Of a stretch of 64,000 nucleotides of DNA, positions 55,187 to 64,000 are shown piece after piece. Position 1 is the stretch's first letter. Every line of letters begins with the position of its first letter. Made by a program: the position numbers and the translations under genes. This DNA comes from Hartmannibacter diazotrophicus (GTDB lineage Bacteria; Pseudomonadota; Alphaproteobacteria; Rhizobiales; Pleomorphomonadaceae), in contig NZ_LT960614.1 in NCBI RefSeq assembly GCF_900231165.1, forward strand, positions 4,728,001 to 4,792,000. The letters are read 5' to 3'. The notes under the pieces are model-generated. The model was not told where the DNA came from. It did no database searches and was given only the letters and a program-made list of their open reading frames with translations.

Positions 55187-56014
55187 TCATTCCGTCGACT
55201 CGGCTGCCTCGCGCCGGTCCTGCGCCTTCAGTTCCTCCACGCGCGGCATCGACATGATCGAATAGCCCGAATCGACGAAATGCACCTCGCCGGTGACGCC
55301 GGAGGAAAGGTCGGAGAGGAGATAGACCGCCGCGCCGCCCACCTCGTCGATGGTGACGGTGCGCCGCAGCGGCGCATTGCGATGCTGGAAATTCAGCATC
55401 AGCCGCGCGTCGGCGATGCCGGCGCCCGCGAGCGTGCGCACAGGGCCGGCAGAAATCGCGTTGACGCGGATATTCTGCGGGCCGAAATCGCCGGCAAGAT
55501 AGCGGACGGAGGATTCGAGCGCCGCCTTGGCAACGCCCATGACATTGTAGTTCGGCATCACCCGGATCGAGCCGGCATAGGTCAGCGTCAGCATCGAGCC
55601 GCCGCTCGTCATCAGCTCCGTCGCACGCCTGGCGACCTCGGTGAACGAAAAGCAGGAGATCACCATCGTGCGCGAGAAATTTTCCCGCGTGGTGTCGGCA
55701 TAGCGGCCCTTGAGCTCGTTCTTGTCGGAAAAGCCGATGGCATGGACGACGAAATCGAGCGAGCCCCATTGTTCCTTCAGGGCATCGAACACCGCGTCGA
55801 CCGTCGACACGTCCTCAACGTCGCAGGGAAGCACGATGGAAGAGCCGACCTTCTCGGCCAATGGCCGGACCCGGCGCCCGAAGGCATCGCCCTGGTAGGT
55901 GAAGGCAAGCTCCGCTCCCTGCTTGGCAAGCTGCGAGGCGATGCCCCATGCGATCGAGTGGTCGTTCGCAACCCCCATGATGAGTCCGCGCTTGCCCGAC
56001 ATAAGGCCTGTCAT
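55187..56014 (-). CDS. fabI: Enoyl-[acyl-carrier-protein] reductase FabI
   Basis: FabI reduces trans-2-enoyl-ACP in type II fatty acid synthesis. It has 275 residues. The NAD motif starts GLIMGVANDHSIAWGIA, the catalytic pair is YxxxxxxK in PNYNVMGVAKAALE (atypical SDR spacing), and the C-terminal EVHFVDSGYSIMSMP is typical. ATG 56014. It is third in fabA-fabB-fabI, the standard rhizobial order, 135 bases after fabB. Confidence 0.95.
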   Translation of the reverse strand: MTGLMSGKRGLIMGVANDHSIAWGIASQLAKQGAELAFTYQGDAFGRRVRPLAEKVGSSIVLPCDVEDVSTVDAVFDALKEQWGSLDFVVHAIGFSDKNELKGRYADTTRENFSRTMVISCFSFTEVARRATELMTSGGSMLTLTYAGSIRVMPNYNVMGVAKAALESSVRYLAGDFGPQNIRVNAISAGPVRTLAGAGIADARLMLNFQHRNAPLRRTVTIDEVGGAAVYLLSDLSSGVTGEVHFVDSGYSIMSMPRVEELKAQDRREAAESTE

Positions 56015-56149
56015 GATGTTTCTCTCACAGATTGCAGGGGCCATGCCGAGGGCAGAAAAGGGAGCAAGCCGGGCAGGACTGACGCGTTCGAGCGCGCCGC
56101 ACCGCGCCGTGACGGACGGGGCCGGACAAGACCCCGTCTCAAGGATGGT

Positions 56150-57373
56150 TTAGGCCGCATAGCGCTGGAAGACCAGCGTCGCGTTGGTGCCGCCAAAGCC
56201 GAAGGAATTGGACAGGACTGTGTTAAGCTGGACGTTGTCGCGGCGCTCCAGCACGATCGGCATGTCGGCAAACGCCGGATCCAGCTCCTCGATATTGGCG
56301 CTCTTGGCGATGAAGCCGTTGTTCATCATCAGGAGCGAATAGATCGCCTCCTGCACGCCGGTGGCGCCCAGCGAATGGCCGGTGAGCGACTTGGTCGCCG
56401 AGATCGGCGGGCACTTGTCGCCGGTGCCGAAAATCTGGCGGATGGCGTCGATTTCCGGCGGATCGCCGGCCGGTGTCGAGGTCGCATGCGGGTTGATGTA
56501 GTCGACCTTCTCCTTGACGGTCGAAAGCGCCATCTTCATGCAGCGCATGCCGCCTTCGCCGGAGGGCGCGACCATGTCGTAGCCGTCCGACGTCGCCCCG
56601 TAGCCGACGATCTCGCCGTAGATGCGGGCGCCGCGCGCCTTGGCGTGCTCCAGCTCTTCCAGAACGAGCACGCCGGCGCCGCCGGCGATCACGAAGCCGT
56701 CGCGGTTCTTGTCATAGGCGCGCGAGGCAGTGGACGGCGTCTCGTTGTATTTGGAACTCATGGCGCCCATGGCGTCGAAGAGCACGGAAAGCGCCCAGTC
56801 GAGTTCCTCGCAGCCGCCGGCGAACATGACGTCCTGCTTGCCCCACTGGATCATCTCGTAGGCATTGCCGATGCAGTGGTTGGACGTCGCGCAGGCGGAC
56901 GAGATGGAATAGTTGATGCCCTTGATCTTGAACCACGTGGCCAGCGTTGCCGACGCGGTCGAGGACATCGCCTTCGGCACCGCGAACGGACCGACCCGCT
57001 TCGGCCCCTTGGTGCGCGCCGTGTCGGCGGCCTCGATCAGCGTCTTCGTGGAAGGACCGCCCGAGCCCATGATGATGCCGGTGCGCTCGTTGGAAATCTC
57101 GCCCGCTTCGAGGCCGGAATCGAGGATGGCCTGATCCATGGCGACGTGGTTCCACGCCGTGCCGCCGCCGTGGAAGCGCATGGCGCGGCGGTCGACGACC
57201 TCGGCCGGATCGAGCGTCGGCGCACCATAGACCTGACTGCGGAAGCCGAGTTCGGCGAACTTGTCGGCCTTAACGATGCCCGGCCGGGCTTCACGCAAGG
57301 AGGCCAGCACCTCCTGGGTGTTGTTTCCGATGGAGGAAACAATCCCCATGCCTGTGACGACAACCCGTCTCAT
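56150..57373 (-). CDS. fabB: Beta-ketoacyl-ACP synthase I FabB
   Basis: FabB elongates unsaturated acyl chains in type II fatty acid synthesis. It has 407 residues. The nucleophile is in [13 protein letters not shown] and the active-site His in [14 protein letters not shown] and [12 protein letters not shown]. The C-terminal [15 protein letters not shown] is typical. ATG 57373. It lies between fabA and fabI, in the unsaturated fatty acid operon. Confidence 0.96.
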   Translation of the reverse strand: MRRVVVTGMGIVSSIGNNTQEVLASLREARPGIVKADKFAELGFRSQVYGAPTLDPAEVVDRRAMRFHGGGTAWNHVAMDQAILDSGLEAGEISNERTGIIMGSGGPSTKTLIEAADTARTKGPKRVGPFAVPKAMSSTASATLATWFKIKGINYSISSACATSNHCIGNAYEMIQWGKQDVMFAGGCEELDWALSVLFDAMGAMSSKYNETPSTASRAYDKNRDGFVIAGGAGVLVLEELEHAKARGARIYGEIVGYGATSDGYDMVAPSGEGGMRCMKMALSTVKEKVDYINPHATSTPAGDPPEIDAIRQIFGTGDKCPPISATKSLTGHSLGATGVQEAIYSLLMMNNGFIAKSANIEELDPAFADMPIVLERRDNVQLNTVLSNSFGFGGTNATLVFQRYAA

Positions 57374-57568
57374 ATCGGCCTCATGTCTCTCGTGTCTTGT
57401 TCTCGCCTGGCCCGCCCATGGGGGACGCGGCCTCACCCGGCTCTTCTCGCAATAAGGTGATTGGTGATCGAATAGCGGTTTATCAAGCCCATCTCAAGCA
57501 GAGAGGAGACGGCGCGGCTGACGCACGCCATCTCCGGCCATGGACCTGGCGGCCGTCCGCAAGCCGGC

Positions 57569-58093
57569 TCAGGCGGTTGCCGGGGTCTCTGTCTTGAACA
57601 GGCCGACCTTGAGGTCGATCGCCTTGTAGATGGTCTCGCCATCGGCCTTCAGCCAGCCATCGGCGATGCCGAGCACCAGCTTGGAGCGCATCACGCGCTT
57701 GAAATCGACCCCGTATTCCACCGTCTTGACCGACGGCGTCACCATTCCGGTGAACTTCACCTCGCCGACCGAAAGGGCGCGGCCACGGCCGGGAGACCCG
57801 AGCCAGCCGAGGAAGAAGCCGACCATCTGCCACATGGCGTCAAGGCCGAGACAGCCGGGCATCACCGGGTCGCCGGCAAAGTGGCAGGGGAAGAACCAGA
57901 GATCCGGCCGGATGGCGAGTTCGGCGCGAACGCAGCCCTTGCCGTTCTCGCCGCCGGTTTCCGAAATCTCGGTGATGCGATCGAACATGAGCATCGGAGG
58001 CAGGGGAAGCTGGGCATTGCCCTGGCCGAACAATTCACCTCGGCCGCAACGCAGAAGCTCTTCGTAGTCAAAACTGGACTGGCGTTCTTCCAT
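57569..58093 (-). CDS. fabA: 3-hydroxydecanoyl-ACP dehydratase/isomerase FabA
   Basis: FabA introduces the double bond of unsaturated fatty acids. It has 174 residues. The catalytic His is in [21 protein letters not shown] (shortened here to [12 protein letters not shown]), which also holds the catalytic Asp region. The hot-dog fold continues [15 protein letters not shown] 58093. It heads fabA-fabB-fabI and is divergent from irr across 503 bases, an arrangement conserved in rhizobia. Confidence 0.96.
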   Translation of the reverse strand: MEERQSSFDYEELLRCGRGELFGQGNAQLPLPPMLMFDRITEISETGGENGKGCVRAELAIRPDLWFFPCHFAGDPVMPGCLGLDAMWQMVGFFLGWLGSPGRGRALSVGEVKFTGMVTPSVKTVEYGVDFKRVMRSKLVLGIADGWLKADGETIYKAIDLKVGLFKTETPATA

Positions 58094-58596
58094 TCCCTCA
58101 AGTTTTCCTCATCCAGAGGCGGCGCGGAAGCGTCCGTCGGCCGGGCCTCGTTTTGTTATTCACCCCGGCAAGCCCGGGGGCCGGTCAGGAATCCTATGCG
58201 CGGCGCGCATTTCGTTCGGCACGTTTGGTAACACAGGCCAAACCCCTCCGAAAGACCGCAGAAAGGGCGTTTTGCCCTGACAGGCTGAATTACACTTGTG
58301 ATCGGCCCGCGGCGCGGCATCAACTTGCACAAAGTCTCCCGACTTTCTAGTATCCACGCTGAATTGCGGCCATGCGCATTCGTCAAATGGTCAAGCCGGT
58401 GCGCAAAAGCCTGCCGGCAAGACCATATCAGGGTCCTGTGCGATGGCGCTCGTCAGGTGGACGCGGCGCTGAAAAACCGGACCGAACGGATGCACCGCCG
58501 GCCGGCGCAGCCCTTCGCACGAGCCCGAAAACGGGCCCGGTGGCAGGGGGGAATGCCGGTGGCGGAGGACCCGCAACGAGAGTGTCGAAGGTGAGA
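58094..58596. other. fabA / irr divergent intergenic region
   Basis: These 503 bases hold no gene I can support; an open frame continues upstream of irr but lacks homology. I find no clear iron control element (ICE) or canonical Irr box. Both promoters should lie here. Confidence 0.5.
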
Positions 58597-59079
58597 ATGA
58601 ACGAGCATCGGCCCATTCCGACGAACAGCCCGGCAACGGACGCGGCAGCCGCCAAGCGACCCAGCGCCCGCAATGTCGGCTTCTGCGTCAAGTCCATGTT
58701 GCGCGGGTCCGGGCTTCGGCCGACCCGCCAGCGCCTCGCGCTCGCGGAAATTCTCTATTCCCACGGCCATCGCCACATCAGCGCCGAGCAGCTTCACGAC
58801 GAGGCCCAGACAGCGCGCGTGCCGGTGTCCCTGGCGACGATCTACAACACGCTGCACCAGTTCACCGAGGCGGGCCTCCTGCGCGAGGTCGCGGTCGACG
58901 GCACCAAGACCTATTTCGACACCAATGTCGACGATCACCATCACTTCTTTGTCGAGGGCGCCAATGAGGTCTTCGACATTCCCGGCCACAGCGTGACGCT
59001 GACGGATCTGCCCGAGCCCCCCGAGGGCATGGAGATCGTCCGCGTCGACGTCGTCGTGCGCCTGCGCCCCAAGGCCTGA
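58597..59079 (+). CDS. irr: Iron response regulator Irr (Fur family)
   Basis: Irr is the haem-responsive iron regulator of rhizobia and relatives. It has 160 residues. The Fur winged helix includes GLRPTRQRLALAEILYSHG and VPVSLATIYNTLHQFTEAG. The metal/haem His cluster is DVDDHHHFFVEG-like (VDDHHHFF). The canonical Fur C-terminal Cys pairs are absent, as expected for Irr. ATG 58597 with GTG 58591 as alternative. It is divergent from fabA. Confidence 0.93.
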   Translation: MNEHRPIPTNSPATDAAAAKRPSARNVGFCVKSMLRGSGLRPTRQRLALAEILYSHGHRHISAEQLHDEAQTARVPVSLATIYNTLHQFTEAGLLREVAVDGTKTYFDTNVDDHHHFFVEGANEVFDIPGHSVTLTDLPEPPEGMEIVRVDVVVRLRPKA

Positions 59080-59138
59080 TCCTGCCTCACCCACATCCCG
59101 GCGAATGATCTGATCGTCCGGCCTGATGGACGTGACGG

Positions 59139-59654
59139 TCAGATCGCCAGGCCGTCCCGCGCCGCCGGGTCGATGAGCCCATGGAAGCGGCGCGCCGCCG
59201 CATGGGCAAACCGCAGCGTCACGGCCTTGCGCGCGGCGGACGACAGGCGATGGTCGGGCGCCTCGCGCATGACCTCCGCGCCGAAGCTGTCGGCAAGGAT
59301 CAGCCCTGCCTCCTCGGGAAAAATGTCGAGCGGCACTTGCGTATGTGTTGCGAAGAAGAGCCGGTCGCAATAGTCGCGGTAGTCCGGCCACTTCCGGTCG
59401 GTGCGAAAATCCTCCACCGACGACTTGATCTCCACGATCCAGATCTCGCCCTTCGGCCCGAGCGCGGTGACATCCGCCCGCCGCCCCGACGCGAGCACCA
59501 GTTCGGTGACCACCGAAAAGCCGAATCCCGCCATCAATCGCCCGACGCCGCGCTGGACCGCGAGCGCATGTGCGGACTGGCGTCCGTCAACAAGGCGCGG
59601 GTCGTCGGCAAACGCTTCCGGAAGCGGAATATGGTCGAAGGGCGAGGTGGCCAT
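59139..59654 (-). CDS. mmcB: MmcB family DNA repair protein
   Basis: This 171-residue protein matches the MmcB family (PF06319), first linked to mitomycin C resistance in Caulobacter. A PD-(D/E)xK-like core is seen in RRADVTALGPKGEIWIVEIK, with SSVEDFRTDRKWPDYRDYCD following. It starts TSPFDHIPLPEAF. It converges on irr with 59 bases between stops. Confidence 0.9.
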   Translation of the reverse strand: MATSPFDHIPLPEAFADDPRLVDGRQSAHALAVQRGVGRLMAGFGFSVVTELVLASGRRADVTALGPKGEIWIVEIKSSVEDFRTDRKWPDYRDYCDRLFFATHTQVPLDIFPEEAGLILADSFGAEVMREAPDHRLSSAARKAVTLRFAHAAARRFHGLIDPAARDGLAI

Positions 59655-59778
59655 GACCTATTTGTTCATGATTTGTTTTTGAGATGCAAGTCGAAACAAA
59701 CCCTTCATGGGCGAGCCCGCTATATCATGGTCAAAGGTCCCGCTTGTCGCGGCTCGCACTTCCAGCCACAAGGCCCGC

Positions 59779-60978
59779 ATGCTTCTCGATGCCGCGATCC
59801 TCGCAGTCGCCTGTCTGACCGGCCTTCTGCTCGCCCGGCCGCGTCTCGCACGGCTCGGCCTGTGGCAGGCGACGATCACCCCGCTCGCCTCCATCATCGG
59901 CAGCGGATTTCTTGTGCTCGGCCCCGTCCTCGATGCCTCCTATGGCGGCTTTGCCCCTCTCGCCATGGCCCTGCTCTGCCTCGGTGCCTATCTCCTCGGA
60001 GGCGCGGTCCGCTTCAACATCGCCCGCCTCGACGCCACCGGAAACCGCCGCACCCGAACGGAAGACCGGCTCGAGACCGCAGCCTCCTGGTCGCTCGCCT
60101 TCGCATACGTGATTTCGGTCGCCTATTATCTCAATCTTTTCGGCGCCTTCGGCGTCAGCCTGACGCCGCTGCACCAGCCGGTCTATGCCCGGGCCCTGAC
60201 GAGTCTCATCTTCCTCGTCATCCTCGGCGTCGGCTGGCGCTACGGATTCAAGGCGCTGGAAGGACTGGAGCAAATCTCCGTCACGCTGAAGCTCGCCATC
60301 ATCGCCGGGTTGATCCTGGGATTGCTGGTCCACTGGGTCGATGCCGCCGAAACGGCCCATCTTGCCTTTGCGCCGCCCCGGGAGACCGGATGGTCCGCCC
60401 TCACCCTCGGTTTCGGGCTCATCGTCACGGTTCAGGGCTTCGAGACCTCGCGCTATCTCGGCAGCACCTACGACGCGGCAACCCGCATCCGTTCCATGCG
60501 TTGGTCGCAGTGGATCTCGACGGCGATCTATCTCGTCTATGTCGCGCTCGTTGCCTATGACATGAAATTGCCGGACGGCCACCTGACCGAGACCTCGATG
60601 GTCGACATGATGGCCGTCGTGGCGCCCATCCTGCCCCTTCTCCTCGTTGCTGCCGCGCTCAGCGCCCAGTTCAGCGCCGCCATCGCCGACACCAGCGGCT
60701 GCGGCGGTCTTGTCGAGGAGGGAACCCGCCGGCGCGTCCCGGAGCGCTGGGCCTATGCGGTGCTGGTGGCTATCGGCCTCGGGATCACATGGACGTCCGG
60801 CGTCTTCGAGATCATTTCCTACGCCTCGCGGGCCTTCGCGCTCTACTACGCGTTGCAGGCGGCCATCGCCATGGCGGGCGCGCGGGCCGAAGGCAGGGGC
60901 GTGAAGGCGGCGGGCTTTGCCGCGCTCGCCGTTCTGGCGCTGTTGGTCACGGTCTTCGGCACGCCCACGGAGGGGTAG
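59779..60978 (+). CDS. APC-like multi-helix permease of unknown substrate
   Basis: This 399-residue membrane protein has about 11-12 hydrophobic helices. An APC-like GSGFLVLGPVL motif lies near helix 2 and a central GFGLIVTVQGFETSRYLG resembles the amino-acid permease helix 6 region. Overall it looks like a member of the APC superfamily, but no specific family is recognised. The start at 59779 is chosen because the first helix begins there; open sequence extends to 59707. It converges on hbd. Confidence 0.75.
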   Translation: MLLDAAILAVACLTGLLLARPRLARLGLWQATITPLASIIGSGFLVLGPVLDASYGGFAPLAMALLCLGAYLLGGAVRFNIARLDATGNRRTRTEDRLETAASWSLAFAYVISVAYYLNLFGAFGVSLTPLHQPVYARALTSLIFLVILGVGWRYGFKALEGLEQISVTLKLAIIAGLILGLLVHWVDAAETAHLAFAPPRETGWSALTLGFGLIVTVQGFETSRYLGSTYDAATRIRSMRWSQWISTAIYLVYVALVAYDMKLPDGHLTETSMVDMMAVVAPILPLLLVAAALSAQFSAAIADTSGCGGLVEEGTRRRVPERWAYAVLVAIGLGITWTSGVFEIISYASRAFALYYALQAAIAMAGARAEGRGVKAAGFAALAVLALLVTVFGTPTEG

Positions 60979-61033
60979 GCGCGCACCACGCGTGGGAAGA
61001 CCGAAAAAGGGCGCTACGAACCGATGCCTGCGC

Positions 61034-61915
<882 letters not shown>

Positions 61916-62016
61916 GACGTTCCAACCTGATGTTTGCCTGCCTCGCCGGAGGCGCGACAGGCCGTGTTGACAATGACTTGCCGCACCGGATGGTCACGGC
62001 AAAAAAGATCATGGGC

Positions 62017-62949
62017 TCAGCCGAGTTCCTTGATGAGTTCCGGCACGACCTCGAAGAGATCGCCGACAAGGCCGTAGTCGGCGACCTGGAAGATCGGCGC
62101 CTCCTCGTCCTTGTTCACCGCCACGATGACCTTTGAGTCCTTCATACCAGCAAGATGCTGAATGGCGCCTGAGATTCCAAGAGCAATATAAAGATCAGGT
62201 GCCACAACTTTGCCGGTCTGGCCGACCTGCCAGTCGTTCGGCGCATAGCCGGCGTCGACCGCGGCACGGCTCGCGCCGACGGCTGCGCCGAGCTTGTCGG
62301 CCAGCGGCAGGATGACTTCCTGGAACTTTTCCTCCGAGCCGAGCGCCCGTCCACCGGAGACGATGATCTTCGCCGAGGTGAGCTCAGGCCGGTCGGAGAC
62401 CGACAGATCCTCGCCGACAAAACTTGAGATCGCCGGATCGGCGGCCACCGAGATGGTCTCAACCGGAGCCGAGCCGCCTTCGGGCGTTGCCTGGAAGGTC
62501 GAGGTACGCACCGTGACAACCTTCTTGGCGTCCGACGACTTCACCGTCTGGATGGCGTTGCCGGCATAGATCGGCCGCTCGTAGGTGTCCGGCGCGACGA
62601 CGGCGGTGATGTCGGAGACCTGCATCACGTCGAGCAGGGCGGCGACGCGTGGCATCGTGTTCTTGGCGTTCGAGGTTGCCGGCGCGACGATCGCGTCATA
62701 GCCGCCCGAAAGGCCGACGATCAGGCTTGCGACCGGCTCGGCAAGCTGATGCTCAAGGCTGGCATCGTCGGCGACGAGCACCTTGGCAACGCCGGAAAGC
62801 TTGGCGGCCGCCTCGGCGGCGCCCTGGCAGCCCTTGCCGGCGATGAGGACATGCACGTCGCCGCCCATGGCGGCGGCGGCGGTCAGCGCCTTGGCGGTCG
62901 CGTCCTTCAGGGATGCGTTATCGTGTTCGGCGAGAAGAAGCGTGGTCAT
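62017..62949 (-). CDS. etfA: Electron transfer flavoprotein subunit alpha EtfA
   Basis: EtfA binds FAD and passes electrons from acyl-CoA dehydrogenases to ETF-quinone oxidoreductase. It has 310 residues. FAD-binding segments are VSGGRALGSEEKF, then VGASRAAVDAGYAPNDWQVGQTG and PDLYIALGISGAIQHLAGM. It is of group I (housekeeping) ETF type, not FixB, and lies next to hbd and not to fixCX. It follows etfB by 23 bases. Confidence 0.95.
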   Translation of the reverse strand: MTTLLLAEHDNASLKDATAKALTAAAAMGGDVHVLIAGKGCQGAAEAAAKLSGVAKVLVADDASLEHQLAEPVASLIVGLSGGYDAIVAPATSNAKNTMPRVAALLDVMQVSDITAVVAPDTYERPIYAGNAIQTVKSSDAKKVVTVRTSTFQATPEGGSAPVETISVAADPAISSFVGEDLSVSDRPELTSAKIIVSGGRALGSEEKFQEVILPLADKLGAAVGASRAAVDAGYAPNDWQVGQTGKVVAPDLYIALGISGAIQHLAGMKDSKVIVAVNKDEEAPIFQVADYGLVGDLFEVVPELIKELG

Positions 62950-62972
62950 TGGTCTTGTCTCCTGCCCGGGCC

Positions 62973-63719
62973 TCAGAGGACGCCGGCCCCCTTCAGCTTG
63001 GACACCAGGTCGGCGGCGGAAGCGACCTTCACGCCCGCGGTCCGCCCGGCCGGCTCGGCGGTCTTGAGAACCTCGAGCCGTGGCGCGACGTCGACGCCGT
63101 AGTCGGCGGCGGTCTTGGTGTCGATCGGCTTCTTCTTGGCCTTCATGATGTTGGGCAGCGACGCATAGCGCGGCTCGTTGAGACGCAGGTCGGTGGTCAC
63201 CACCGCCGGCAGGGCCAGCTTCACGGTCTGAAGACCGCCGTCGATCTCGCGCGTCACGTCCACCTTGCCGTCGGCAACGACGACCTTGGAGGCGAAGGTG
63301 CCCTGCGGCCAGCCCGTCAGGGCGGCCAGCATCTGGCCGGTCTGGTTGCAGTCGTCGTCGATCGCCTGCTTGCCGAGGATCACGAGGCCGGGCTGCTCTT
63401 CGTCACAGATCTTCTTGAGGATCTTGGCGACGGCCAGAGGCTCCACCGTGCCGTCAACGGTGACGAGAATGCCGCGATCGGCGCCCATGGCAAGGCCGGT
63501 GCGGATCGTTTCCTGCGCCTGCGCCGGTCCGATGGAGACGACGACGACCTCGCTCGCGACGCCCGCTTCCTTGAGCCGAAGCGCTTCCTCGACGGCGATC
63601 TCGTCGAAGGGATTCATCGACATCTTGACGTTGGCAAGTTCCACACCGGAGCCGTCCGCCTTGACGCGGATCTTCACGTTGTAGTCGACAACCCGTTTCA
63701 CGGGCACGAGAATCTTCAT
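62973..63719 (-). CDS. etfB: Electron transfer flavoprotein subunit beta EtfB
   Basis: EtfB is the AMP-binding beta subunit of ETF, 248 residues long. It starts [19 protein letters not shown], has the [14 protein letters not shown] block, and the recognition loop [17 protein letters not shown] near the C-terminus. ATG 63719. It pairs with etfA, and the cobalamin adenosyltransferase gene precedes it by about 190 bases on the same strand. Confidence 0.95.
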   Translation of the reverse strand: MKILVPVKRVVDYNVKIRVKADGSGVELANVKMSMNPFDEIAVEEALRLKEAGVASEVVVVSIGPAQAQETIRTGLAMGADRGILVTVDGTVEPLAVAKILKKICDEEQPGLVILGKQAIDDDCNQTGQMLAALTGWPQGTFASKVVVADGKVDVTREIDGGLQTVKLALPAVVTTDLRLNEPRYASLPNIMKAKKKPIDTKTAADYGVDVAPRLEVLKTAEPAGRTAGVKVASAADLVSKLKGAGVL

Positions 63720-63910
63720 TCCAGTCCTCCACGGCGGCACCTGCGTCCGGTCCGCCGGCCGATTTGGCCGCGCTGTGGCGCAGCTCGTTCATTTTGCACT
63801 GCGGCATAGCCGATATCGGATCGGACCGTACTGGCGTTGCCCGGAACCTGTCAACGTCGCCCATGGGACGACATTGCCGCACATGCGAAGAGACAATCCG
63901 CGACCATCTT

Positions 63911-64000
63911 CTAGCGGTTCTGCCCCGGCACCCAGAGAACGTCGGCCGCCCCCTTGTCGTTGGTCCAGCGCGCGGCGACGAAGAAATAATCCGACAGCCG
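63911..64000 (-). CDS. Cob(I)alamin adenosyltransferase, PduO-type (C-terminal end only)
   Basis: The last 29 codons and stop are present. The translated end LSDYFFVAARWTNDKGAADV followed by LWVPGQNR is the characteristic C-terminus of PduO-type ATP:cob(I)alamin adenosyltransferases (RLSDxLFVxAR...LWVPGxNR). The rest lies beyond base 64000. Its position before etfB matches rhizobial gene order. Confidence 0.85.
   Translation of the reverse strand, partial: RLSDYFFVAARWTNDKGAADVLWVPGQNR

Noticed and set aside
62017-63719. etfB-etfA as fixA-fixB electron genes for nitrogenase
   Set aside because: They are flanked by hbd and a cobalamin adenosyltransferase as in rhizobial housekeeping ETF loci. 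No fixC or fixX is present and no sigma-54 promoter was seen.

Overview
This 64 kb window is GC-rich chromosome from a nitrogen-fixing alphaproteobacterium, almost certainly a member of the Hyphomicrobiales (Rhizobiales). The evidence is the combination of nifHDK, nifB and a cysteine-type NifA with irr-fabA-fabB-fabI, CpdR, MmcB, ftsEX, DUF2125 and DUF2794 proteins, and the cobO-etfBA-hbd block. No species can be named from this sequence alone. There is no fixABCX, nodulation or phage gene here, and I see no tRNA, rRNA or CRISPR array.

Layout. (1) 1-3.9 kb: nifHDK on the minus strand (nifK runs off the left edge), with a complete sigma-54/IHF/NifA control region. (2) 3.9-7.3 kb: a GST-like protein, an SGNH hydrolase and the urease accessory genes ureEFG. 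(3) 7.3-33.1 kb: mostly core genes. These are pdxJ, a racemase/Lrp pair, plsC, chaC, hisC-tyrosine biosynthesis, metXW, a GntR regulator with a malonate TRAP/malonyl-CoA operon (matPQMAB type), ftsEX, a zinc-ribbon protein with hpt, cpdR, and a D,D-carboxypeptidase with a His-rich CobW GTPase. (4) 33.3-37.8 kb: urease structural genes ureD-A-B-(broken lprI-like)-(GFA-like)-ureC. (5) 38-45.8 kb: a GGDEF protein, then nifB-fdxN-LRV(FeS)-nifZ-nifT-SIR2-like, ending in a strong terminator, with nifA convergent. (6) 45.9-50 kb: an ahpC-ahpD-SDR operon whose upstream region copies the nifH control architecture, an orphan Tat-type substrate-binding protein, and a 73-residue hypothetical gene. (7) 50.4-64 kb: ligase-associated exonuclease plus ATP-dependent DNA ligase, YjhX, a K+-channel-like protein, fabI-fabB-fabA with divergent irr, mmcB, an APC-like permease, hbd, etfA, etfB and the 3' end of a cobalamin adenosyltransferase.

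How the genes work together. NifA with sigma-54 should drive nifHDK and the nifB operon from sites I can read: TGT-N10-ACA enhancers and -24/-12 promoters. The same kind of promoter, a consensus IHF site and a UAS-like palindrome precede ahpC. This predicts that a peroxiredoxin, its AhpD-type partner and a short-chain dehydrogenase are co-expressed with nitrogenase. Urease and nif genes are both split by the same block of core genes, which suggests a rearranged or interrupted nif-ure island. The malonate operon is self-contained, with its own GntR regulator and two spaced palindromic operator candidates.
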